A stretch of DNA of 64,000 nucleotides from Puniceicoccaceae bacterium K14 (lineage in GTDB: Bacteria; Verrucomicrobiota; Verrucomicrobiia; Opitutales; Opitutaceae). The notes beneath the pieces are model-generated. The model was not told the origin of the DNA. It saw only the letters and a program-made list of their open reading frames with translations, and made no database searches. The stretch spans positions 46,230 through 110,229 of the forward strand of contig JAKYXN010000010.1 in the NCBI GenBank assembly GCA_022538095.1, given 5' to 3'. The position numbers and the translations under genes are program-made. Positions 56,822 to 64,000 of this stretch are shown in pieces (within the stretch, counting starts at the first letter, position 1; each line of letters opens with the position of its first letter).

Positions 56822-59617
56822 ATGTTAGTAATTACCACCGCAGGTAAAGGCACGCTTGCAAAGCTTGTTTTAGCGATTTCGTTAATGATCGCTGTTCCAG
56901 CGTCGATAACGGCGCAGGTAACCGTTAATTCGCTCGCAGAGCTTATTCCCTATTTGGACGATGATAACGCCAATGTCAAAATGGCAGCTGGAGAGTACGC
57001 GATCGATAATTCGGTTATTAGTGACTTGGGCTTGTCCAATCCAATCCTTCAATTTTCAGGGAATGATAGTACCTTTGATTTCACTGATGTTAAATTTAAC
57101 TATGACACAGAAGTTTTCCGAAATTTTGGGGGCGTATCTGTGGTTGAATTAAATATCACTGGAAACAACAATGTATTGTTGAATCTTACAGTTGAGGATA
57201 TTGGGACAACTCATCCAACTCACAAAGCTCAATCGATTGTAATTGATGGAGCGAACAATAAAATTGAAGGCTTTCATGTGACAACTCGTGGATCTTATCC
57301 CTATGGATACGGTGATGCATTTGGAAAAGGGGGACCGTGGACGATTAAGCATTACAAGCACTCGGGCATATTGATTCGTGGCGAATCGAATCATTTGAAA
57401 GATAGTACCGTGATCGGTCGTTCTTACGGTCATATGGTCTTTATGCAAGCGGCTAGTAATCCAACTATCGAAGGATGCTACATTGAGGGTGAGGTCCGCA
57501 CTACAGATGATATGCTGGCGGAAACCGAAGGGCCTGCCTTCGATATCGATTTCTTAACAGTGTGGGGATACAGACTCCCTCCTGGATACATGATGAGTCT
57601 TCAAGAAGCGGGAATTCGCGCTTACAATGCGGGCGAAACTGTCATTGATGGGGTTGATTATTCTCGAGGTACTTCTAATCCGACCCTTCTTGATAACACT
57701 ATTAAGAATGCGAGATCAGGAGTCGCTCTTGCTCATGCTTCCGGTACTAAGTACGTAGAAAACTGTGTGACCCTTGGCTGTGAGAGAGGTTTTGGTATTG
57801 GCTCAGGGCAACTTGTAAATTGTAGTGGCGATGTATTGTACGGCCCATTGTTTGGAGTTGATTATGAAAACGACCGGGGAATTGTAGCTGATTTTACGAT
57901 ACTACCTTCCAATGATGGGTTATACAACGGTAGTGGTCATGTAGCTTTCATTATAGGACGTAATCACGATATTACCTTTAGAAGTGACGACACAAACCCA
58001 GACCAGTCGCTTGCAATTAATGTTGGAGGAGATAATCACACTGTGGGAAGTTTTGGGCTGTATCAGCCACAAGCTGCCTATGAAATGACGATTAAGAATT
58101 ACACGCAGTATCCACTTGTTTTGGATCCAGAGTCTACGCAAATAACGTATGAATCAGATGGCCCTGTGACAGATAACTCGTCTATAATCGAAGAGAGTTT
58201 GCCGTGTGAAAACTTAAGTGCGTTTTTTGCGATTGAAGCCGAGTCTGAGTGCGAGAATTCAGGTCCAACGGTGCCATTGGTAGGGCTGGGTGATTTTGTT
58301 TCGGATATAGAAAACGGTGACTGGATTAAGTATGAGTCAGTGAACTTTGGGCGAGGCGCAGCTGCGATTGAAGCCTATGTTGCATCAGGCGGAGTAGGGG
58401 GCGATATCGAGGTTCGTCTGGATGCCGTAGACGGCACGCTTGCGGGAACAGTTACCGTAGAACCAACTGGTGATATTGATACTGATGGTTGGGAAATTTG
58501 GACAAGCGTCACAGCAGATCTTAATGATATCACTGAGGGAACTCACGATGTTTACCTTGTATTCACTGGAGATGAAGGACTTTTGTTCAATTTGGACTGG
58601 TTTAAGTTCACACGAATTGAAGCGTCTTCTGAAAACTATGCTATTGGGGGTACTGCGACTCAATCGACTACAGCTTATGACGGTCCAGCATCGTTTGCCA
58701 TCGATGGAAATACCAGCGGCAATTACAGCAATGGATCTGTTACGCATACTGAGAATGAAGCATCCCCATGGTGGGAAGTTGACCTCGGCGATACAAAGGA
58801 TATCGGCGAGATTGTTCTTTATCCAAGAACCGACTCTTGCTGCACGCAGCGTTTTGCTCTCTTCACTGTATCAGTACTCGACCAAAATAGGAACGTGGTC
58901 TTTTCCGAGTCATTCGATCATGGACCAGGCGGTTTAACAGGACCTTTGCCTATTGTAACTAATCGAGCAATCGGGAGTATTGTGCGGGTCGAGTTGGACG
59001 AAGCCGAACGAATTTCGCTCGCTGAAGTGGAGGTCTATCCGTATCAATATTTCGATACAGACGGCGATGGCACAATGGACCATGAAGACTCGGACATCGA
59101 TGGTGATGGTGTCGATAATGAATTAGATGCTTTTCCTTTCGATCCTGCGTCTTCGGGTGGAATTGACAGTGATGGAGATGGAATTGATGATGCAGACGAA
59201 GTAGAGCCCACGCCAATTAACATCTCTACTCGTGGTTACGTCCTCGATGGTGACAAAGTAATGATCGCTGGGTTCGTCGTTGAAGGTACCGATTCCATGG
59301 ATGTGCTTATCCAAGGTGTTGGACCTGAATTAGATCCTGACAGCTCATTGAGTGAGCCTATTATTGAAGATCCGAAAATCACAGTTTATGATGCGGATGG
59401 CAATGTGGTTGTTGAAAATGACAATTGGGAGTCCGAAAGTGCGACAGTTATTTCAGATGCCTCTGCGTTAGTGGGGGCGTATACTCTCGATAGTGGAAGT
59501 ATGTCTGCTGCGATTGTTACTACTTTAATGCCTGGCGCCTATACGGTTATTCTTAATTCTGTGGCACAAGCCGGGGGAGTCGCATTGGTTGAAGTATACA
59601 GTCTTCCGATTGATTGA
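56822..59617 (+). CDS. Beta-helix / CBM6 / F-type lectin protein, candidate lyase (copy 1)
   Basis: A 931-residue secreted protein from the ATG at 56822, with signal peptide about residues 1-31 (ending ASITAQ); an ATG 14 codons upstream would blur it. Residues about 33-455 form a right-handed parallel beta-helix with Asn turns (GNNNVLLNL, GANNKIEGF, GESNHLKD, NPTIEGCYIEG). A CBM6 (about 465-595), an F-type lectin (about 600-740; RTDSCCTQR), thrombospondin type 3 repeats and the shared terminal domain follow. The blocks YGYGDAFGKGG, IKHYKHSG and RSYGHMVFMQAA are kept in the neighbour and are candidate active-site parts. No family name fits the helix; PL6-like folds use similar architecture. 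Catalytic function is inferred. Confidence 0.7.
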   Translation: MLVITTAGKGTLAKLVLAISLMIAVPASITAQVTVNSLAELIPYLDDDNANVKMAAGEYAIDNSVISDLGLSNPILQFSGNDSTFDFTDVKFNYDTEVFRNFGGVSVVELNITGNNNVLLNLTVEDIGTTHPTHKAQSIVIDGANNKIEGFHVTTRGSYPYGYGDAFGKGGPWTIKHYKHSGILIRGESNHLKDSTVIGRSYGHMVFMQAASNPTIEGCYIEGEVRTTDDMLAETEGPAFDIDFLTVWGYRLPPGYMMSLQEAGIRAYNAGETVIDGVDYSRGTSNPTLLDNTIKNARSGVALAHASGTKYVENCVTLGCERGFGIGSGQLVNCSGDVLYGPLFGVDYENDRGIVADFTILPSNDGLYNGSGHVAFIIGRNHDITFRSDDTNPDQSLAINVGGDNHTVGSFGLYQPQAAYEMTIKNYTQYPLVLDPESTQITYESDGPVTDNSSIIEESLPCENLSAFFAIEAESECENSGPTVPLVGLGDFVSDIENGDWIKYESVNFGRGAAAIEAYVASGGVGGDIEVRLDAVDGTLAGTVTVEPTGDIDTDGWEIWTSVTADLNDITEGTHDVYLVFTGDEGLLFNLDWFKFTRIEASSENYAIGGTATQSTTAYDGPASFAIDGNTSGNYSNGSVTHTENEASPWWEVDLGDTKDIGEIVLYPRTDSCCTQRFALFTVSVLDQNRNVVFSESFDHGPGGLTGPLPIVTNRAIGSIVRVELDEAERISLAEVEVYPYQYFDTDGDGTMDHEDSDIDGDGVDNELDAFPFDPASSGGIDSDGDGIDDADEVEPTPINISTRGYVLDGDKVMIAGFVVEGTDSMDVLIQGVGPELDPDSSLSEPIIEDPKITVYDADGNVVVENDNWESESATVISDASALVGAYTLDSGSMSAAIVTTLMPGAYTVILNSVAQAGGVALVEVYSLPID

Positions 59618-59657
59618 GTTCGTTTTAGGTAAAAACTACTACCGAAGTTTTTAAGAC

Positions 59658-59689
59658 ATGCCGCGTTCGATTGGAACGCGGCATTTTTT
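59658..59689 (+). terminator. Terminator after beta-helix gene copy 1
   Basis: ATGCCGCGTTC and GAACGCGGCAT form an 11-bp stem with a gattg loop, followed by a T run. Confidence 0.93.
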
Positions 59690-59772
59690 GTTCGTAGCTG
59701 TTGTTGGATAAAGTCTTATGAAAGATTCTTTTAGAGAAACTGAATGTTGAATAGAATTCGATTTAATGCACG

Positions 59773-59787
59773 TAACAGAGTAAGTTA
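59773..59787. promoter_or_regulatory. Second copy of the TAACAGAGTAAGTT motif
   Basis: TAACAGAGTAAGTTA lies 146 bases before the second beta-helix gene and matches 14 bases at 56646 exactly. It is either a regulator site or a remnant of the duplication that made the gene pair. Confidence 0.45.
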
Positions 59788-59932
59788 TGTAGAGATTGGA
59801 GAGCTCGGAAATCTAATTCCTATTAGTTGATAGACTTTTTACGCTTTTAGCCCCTGTCGTTCTCAAATTTGAGAATACCCCCAAAATCTTACCCAAGTTA
59901 GAATTCCCCTTTCTGTAAACTCATGTACCAAA

Positions 59933-62746
59933 ATGAAAAAAACTAGTTGTAATACACTGTTCTCACTCCACATGAAATCGATCTTAGCGTTTCTCGCTTT
60001 GGCGATGGTCACAATAACTCAAGCAGCTGATACAGTAAACTCGTTGGCTGAGTTGGAGCCCTACCTCGACGATGATAACGCAGACGTAATATTAGCTCCT
60101 GGTACCTATACGGTTACAGCAGAAGACTTGAGCAACGGCTTGTATTCAAATACTGCCCCAATTGATACAGGGACACGTGTGTTCTTTCTTTTCTCTGGAA
60201 GCAATAGCACTTATGATTTTACCGGTGTAACCCTCGAGGTCGAAACAGCAGCTTTCCAAACAAGCGGTATGGGCGAATTCCGCGAGATTCATATAGTTGG
60301 AAACAACAATATCTTAAAAAACCTGACAATGGTGGATGTTGGGTCTGTATATGATCGTCCTAATCATAGAGGACAAAATATTGTTGTTGATGGTCAATCA
60401 AATCGTATTGAAGGGTTTCATATGACCATCAAAGGCTCCCATCCTTACGGATATGGAGACGTATTCGGAAAAGGTGGTCCTCAAACGATTAAGCATTATA
60501 AGCACAGCGCTTTGTTGGTTCGTGGTGAGTCAAATCACATAAAGGACTGTACGCTTATCCATCGGTCTTATGGGCATGCGATTTTCATGCAAGCTGCAAG
60601 TAATCCTACAATCGAAGGGTGCTACATTGAAGGTGAAACACGCACAACAGATGAGATGCTTGCTGAGACATCCGGTCCTGCATTCGATATCGATTTCTTA
60701 ACGATATGGGGATTCCGACTCCCTCCAGGGTTTACGAAAAGCACAGGTGAAGGTGGAATTAGAGCTTATAACGCTGGGGCGACAGTAATCGATGGCGTGT
60801 TTTACGACCGTGGGGCATCAAACCCCACCTTGTTAAACAATACGATTGTGAACATGAGAACTGGAGTAACGCTAACGCATGCGTCAGGCACCAGATACGT
60901 TGAAGGGTGCAGTACGATAGGCTGCGAACGAGGTTACGCAATTGGCAGAGGTGATATCGTTAATTGTAGCTCAGATGTGCAACACGGGCCGGCATTTGGT
61001 GTCGACTACGAGTCAGACTCTGGAATCAATGCTGACATTACAATTTTACCGCACGGGGATGATAGTAGGGGCCATTTTAATGGAGGTCGTCACGTCGCTT
61101 ACATTGCTGGTTCCAACCATAACCTAACTTTCCGAACTACTGCCACAGACTTTGAGCAAGGTTTGGAAATCAATGTTGGAGGTGACGTGAGAATCATGTC
61201 CTCCCTCGAAGTTGAAGAAAATCGCGCAGCTACGGACATAACTATAAACAACTATACGGGATACCCGCTTATACTTGATGATGCTGCTGTAAACATCACC
61301 TACGAGTCCGATGGTCCAGTTACGGATGACTCTGAAGATCTTAAAGAAGTGATTTCTTGCAGTGATATTAGCGCCTTTTTGCCTCTACAAGCGGAAGCCA
61401 ATTGTGAGAGTTCAGGCATTGTAACTCCGGATACGGGAGTGTTTGATTTGCCTGAGCATGTTACCGGAATCGAAAACGGCGACTGGATAAAATACGAGTC
61501 CGTGCACTTTGGACGAGGAGCAGCATCCGTTGAAGCTCTGGCCTCTTCAGTGGGAGCTGGCGGGAATATTGAGATTCGTCTAGGAGCTGTCGATGGCAAC
61601 TTGATTAGCACTCTTGCAATATCGCCTACCGATTCATGGGAAACGTTTGCGGCCACTTCAGGCGATCTCAGTGAAACGGTTGAAGGCACTCATGACGTTT
61701 ATCTTGTATTCACTGGAGATGCTGGAGAGCTTTTCTACCTTGATAAGGTGGAATTCGCTAGAGTGGAAGCTTCAGCCGTTAACTTTGCCCTGAGTGGCAC
61801 TGCAACGCAGTCATCTCTTGATCATGAAGGTGTTCCTGAGCGTGCAATCGACGGCAACACAAGCGGCGTCTGGGGTGATGGCTCAGTAACTCATACTGCA
61901 AGTGAAGAGTTTCCTTGGTGGGAAGTAGATCTCGGAGAGACGAAGGATATCGGCGAAGTCGTTCTCTACCCACGTACTAATTGCTGCCCGCAACGCTGGA
62001 CATACTTCACTGTATCGGTCCTCGATGAAAACCAAAACGAAGTGTTCTCCAAGAGCTACACCGAGCAAATCAGCGACCCTCAAGGAATTGTCACTAATCG
62101 AGCAATCGGTAGATACGTTCGAGTTCAGCTCGATGAAACTAACCCGCTCTCAATTGCAGAGCTTGAAGTCTATCCGTATCAGTATTTCGATACGGATGGC
62201 GACGGCCTTCTTGACGACGATGATACGGACATCGATGGCGATGGGTTTGATAACGATGTTGATTTGTTCCCGTACGACGCGACGGCTTCGGGCGATTCCG
62301 ACGGAGATGGCATTGCCGATAGCGCGGAGATTAAGCCAACTCCAATCAACATCTCGACTCGCGGCTACGTACTCGATGGCGACAAAGTGCTTATAGCTGG
62401 ATTCGTAGTGGAAGGGACCGATTCGATGACTGTATTGGTTCAAGGAGTCGGTCCAGAGCTTGATCCTGATAGCTTGTTGGGCGACCCTGTTGTGGTTGAC
62501 CCTCAAATTACGATTTACGATGCCGATGCGAATGTGCTCTTCGAGAACGACGATTGGGAGTCCGACGATGCATCTGCGATTTCGGATGCTGCCGTTATCG
62601 CTGGCTCGTACACACTTGATACAGGTAGCAAGTCTGCAGCAATTGTTACGACTTTAGAGCCAGGCGCTTATACTGTGGTTCTTAAAGCAGAAGACGGTGT
62701 TGGCGGAGTTGCTTTGATTGAAGCATACACTGTTTCCACAAATTAA
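59933..62746 (+). CDS. Beta-helix / CBM6 / F-type lectin protein, candidate lyase (copy 2)
   Basis: A 937-residue secreted paralogue of the preceding gene, with the same domain order. The signal peptide is best from Met14 (MKSILAFLALAMVTITQAA); the ATG at 59933 adds 13 residues. The beta-helix has GNNNILKNL, GQSNRIEGF and GESNHIKD turns, and the blocks YGYGDVFGKGG, IKHYKHSA and RSYGHAIFMQAA match the neighbour. Its lectin differs: the triad reads RTNCCPQR, with Asn in place of the usual Asp. Thrombospondin repeats and the terminal domain end the protein. The pair probably arose by tandem duplication and may cut different sulfation patterns of one polymer. Activity is inferred. Confidence 0.7.
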   Translation: MKKTSCNTLFSLHMKSILAFLALAMVTITQAADTVNSLAELEPYLDDDNADVILAPGTYTVTAEDLSNGLYSNTAPIDTGTRVFFLFSGSNSTYDFTGVTLEVETAAFQTSGMGEFREIHIVGNNNILKNLTMVDVGSVYDRPNHRGQNIVVDGQSNRIEGFHMTIKGSHPYGYGDVFGKGGPQTIKHYKHSALLVRGESNHIKDCTLIHRSYGHAIFMQAASNPTIEGCYIEGETRTTDEMLAETSGPAFDIDFLTIWGFRLPPGFTKSTGEGGIRAYNAGATVIDGVFYDRGASNPTLLNNTIVNMRTGVTLTHASGTRYVEGCSTIGCERGYAIGRGDIVNCSSDVQHGPAFGVDYESDSGINADITILPHGDDSRGHFNGGRHVAYIAGSNHNLTFRTTATDFEQGLEINVGGDVRIMSSLEVEENRAATDITINNYTGYPLILDDAAVNITYESDGPVTDDSEDLKEVISCSDISAFLPLQAEANCESSGIVTPDTGVFDLPEHVTGIENGDWIKYESVHFGRGAASVEALASSVGAGGNIEIRLGAVDGNLISTLAISPTDSWETFAATSGDLSETVEGTHDVYLVFTGDAGELFYLDKVEFARVEASAVNFALSGTATQSSLDHEGVPERAIDGNTSGVWGDGSVTHTASEEFPWWEVDLGETKDIGEVVLYPRTNCCPQRWTYFTVSVLDENQNEVFSKSYTEQISDPQGIVTNRAIGRYVRVQLDETNPLSIAELEVYPYQYFDTDGDGLLDDDDTDIDGDGFDNDVDLFPYDATASGDSDGDGIADSAEIKPTPINISTRGYVLDGDKVLIAGFVVEGTDSMTVLVQGVGPELDPDSLLGDPVVVDPQITIYDADANVLFENDDWESDDASAISDAAVIAGSYTLDTGSKSAAIVTTLEPGAYTVVLKAEDGVGGVALIEAYTVSTN

Positions 62747-62793
62747 ATACACTCGGTATCTAGATTAGCTAAGGACAATCGACATTTTATTTC

Positions 62794-62825
62794 AATGCCG
62801 CATTCATTATGAGTGCGGCATTTTT
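62794..62825 (+). terminator. Terminator after beta-helix gene copy 2
   Basis: AATGCCGCATTC and GAGTGCGGCATT form a 12-bp stem with one G-T pair around an ATTAT loop, then a T run. Confidence 0.92.
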
Positions 62826-62870
62826 CGTTTACTCTTATCTAATTGTATCGTAAGCGTAATACCAAGCTCC

Positions 62871-63455
62871 TTAAATAATTCTCTGAGTTTGTTCATAAGT
62901 GTTGTGTATCTCATAACTATGAGATTTGCGACTGACTTTAATATCCCAAGAGGCATCACCGAAATAGATGCATTCGCAAAGTGGATACTTTGCTCGTTTT
63001 GCTGCTAGCGGGATAATGTCCTTCCTCTTTGGCGTATCGCTGGAAGTAGCGTGAGGGTACTCGTGCAAGTCGATGCCGCAGCATTTTAGTTTGAATTCTG
63101 CTTCGGTATCGAAGCCTCCAGTTGCGATTGCGATGTCACAGATGTTTTGCTTTTTCAGAACTTCGAGGAATTCGACTGCTCCTTCGATTGGGGAGAAATC
63201 TTGTGGGTATTCCGGTTGGGCTTGTTTTAGAAAATCGAGATAGCGTTGTTTGAATGCTTGTTCGACTTCCTCATTCGATTCTTGTCCCTTGAGTAGGTCT
63301 TTGAGGATTCCGCTGCTTGTAGGATCTGGAAAGTTTGACCACTCAGCACTTGTGAGTTCGATGTCGAGTATCTCTTTTATTGTCTGAGAAAAGCAAATAT
63401 CTTCAGTCTGCTGTGAATCGCAGAGGGTGCCGTCGATGTCGAAAATGGCTAGCAT
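62871..63455 (-). CDS. HAD-superfamily hydrolase, possibly frameshifted at the C-terminus
   Basis: A 194-residue phosphatase-like protein. The nucleophile motif FDIDGTLCDS is at the N-terminus, IAIATGGF is the second motif and YFGDASWDIK the last. After this, the sequence becomes SRKSHSYEIHNTYEQTQRII and stops, where relatives continue for 20-40 residues. A shift of one base at about 62940 opens a frame with NKLRELFKELGITLTIQLDK, which looks more like the usual end. So the gene may carry a frameshift, or the tail may be real. Substrate is unknown. It lies outside the polysaccharide cluster. Confidence 0.75.
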   Translation of the reverse strand: MLAIFDIDGTLCDSQQTEDICFSQTIKEILDIELTSAEWSNFPDPTSSGILKDLLKGQESNEEVEQAFKQRYLDFLKQAQPEYPQDFSPIEGAVEFLEVLKKQNICDIAIATGGFDTEAEFKLKCCGIDLHEYPHATSSDTPKRKDIIPLAAKRAKYPLCECIYFGDASWDIKVSRKSHSYEIHNTYEQTQRII

Positions 63456-63661
63456 TGGGAAGACTTGGTTACTTTGGGGGGGGGCTGACTTTCCTCAGTC
63501 TCTTTCCATAAGATTTGGCTTCCTGAATCATCTTCCCACTGTCCCCAGAAGAGTTCGATTCGTTTTTCCCCTTTTTGGTGGAATCCGTAGAAATTGAGGT
63601 AAAGGTAATGATCCCTACCATAATGTTTCTTGAGTGGGGGCGGATCTTGGCTACTCGTAAG
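63449..63661 (-). pseudogene. Remnant of a broken gene upstream of the HAD gene
   Basis: A 70-codon frame without a usable start codon reads HYGRDHYLYLNFYGFHQKGEKRIELFWGQWEDDSG, which looks like real protein. Its stop overlaps the HAD start (ATGCTAG), as in operons. Just upstream, another frame reads PPSWEIQKMSPTQDHHIEDESYPEPLSDL, so one gene may have been split by a frameshift near 63660. I do not recognise the product. Confidence 0.35.
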
Positions 63662-63907
63662 TCAGAGAGAGGTTCCGGGTAGCTTTCATCTTCGATGTGG
63701 TGATCTTGCGTAGGCGACATCTTCTGAATTTCCCATGAAGGTGGTCGGCTTTCAGCTGGCTTAAGATTTTTTTATTTGGGCTTAATTTAGAAAATTGTTC
63801 TAACCTCTTTAGTTCAATGAATTTGGCAAAGCATCCATCTATACCCTGGTGTGTTAACAGGAAAATATTTAAGGTACGCTTTTTTTTTATTGTAATGAAG
63901 TTATTAC

Positions 63908-64000
63908 TTAGGCCGTGTGGACAATATCGAATTTGATCCAATCAGTTAATGCTGAGAGCGTTGCGAATCCCATATAAGTTTCCGGTTTTCTATCGTACCT
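63908..64000 (-). mobile_element. 3' end of an IS5-family-like transposase, running off the window
   Basis: Read on the minus strand from the window edge, 30 codons give RYDRKPETYMGF and ATLSALTDWIKFDIVHTA before a TAA. This resembles the C-terminus of IS5/IS4-type transposases, where RYxKxxxNFLGF is followed by a helix. The element's end, with its inverted repeat, should lie near 63890-63925; GGCCGTGTGGACAATATCG at 63911 is a candidate. The other end is outside the window, so the family cannot be confirmed. Confidence 0.6.

Larger units (their letters stand above)
59618..59932 (+). other. Intergenic region between the two beta-helix genes
   Basis: This 315-base gap holds the terminator at 59658 and the TAACAGAGTAAGTT motif at 59773. 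I see no gene in it. Confidence 0.6.

Noticed and set aside
62650..62746. PEP-CTERM or LPXTG sorting signal at the C-termini of the lectin proteins
   Set aside because: The ends (ALIEAYTVSTN type) lack a sorting motif, a hydrophobic segment and a basic tail.

Overview
The window looks like the chromosome of a marine member of the Verrucomicrobiota, probably class Opitutae. This is an inference from gene content: a ribbon-helix-helix/histone H1-like protein with AAPKK repeats, LacI regulators of the verrucomicrobial type, a polysaccharide-degradation locus without SusC/SusD, and a C-terminal domain (core NISTRGYV...GDKVMIAGFV) that I associate with secreted verrucomicrobial proteins. Base composition is moderate and no tRNA or rRNA gene was seen.

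Layout. Positions 1 to about 20.1 kb are housekeeping: the H1-like protein, a xylulokinase-type sugar kinase, a two-domain PPK2 polyphosphate:AMP phosphotransferase, a conserved protein of unknown function, CstA, SppA plus SufT, a tRNA-dihydrouridine synthase, an ileS / DksA-like / lspA operon, a small conserved protein, aspS, and an amtB-glnK nitrogen unit behind a good sigma-54 promoter.

From about 20.2 to 62.8 kb lies a large carbohydrate locus, interrupted only by an M1 peptidase/DUF6702 pair and an MDR reductase. It encodes a sulfatase, a LacI regulator, two alginate-lyase-fold proteins with lectin modules, two heparinase II/III-type lyases, two GH95 and one GH29 alpha-L-fucosidase, a GH141-like beta-helix lipoprotein, a GH31 enzyme, a beta-propeller hydrolase, a GPH-type sugar transporter, an AraC regulator, and two tandem paralogous beta-helix proteins. 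Four of the largest proteins share a C-terminal block: an F-type (fucose-binding) lectin domain, thrombospondin type 3 calcium repeats and the verrucomicrobial terminal domain. Taken together the target is most likely a fucose-rich, sulfated and probably uronate-containing polysaccharide such as an algal fucoidan. The lectin-bearing proteins and heparinase-type lyases would cut the polymer outside the cytoplasm, the sulfatase and fucosidases would trim it, and the MFS carrier would import products, some finished by the cytoplasmic GH31 enzyme.

Regulation appears split. A palindromic motif (core GCTAAC-AG-GTTAGC) lies upstream of the lyase-type genes and next to lacI, so it is a candidate LacI operator. 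The araC gene is divergent from a GH31-MFS-GH141like-GH95 operon, with direct repeats between them. The last 1.1 kb holds a HAD hydrolase with an odd C-terminus, remnants of a broken gene, and the 3' end of an IS5-family-like transposase running off the window.
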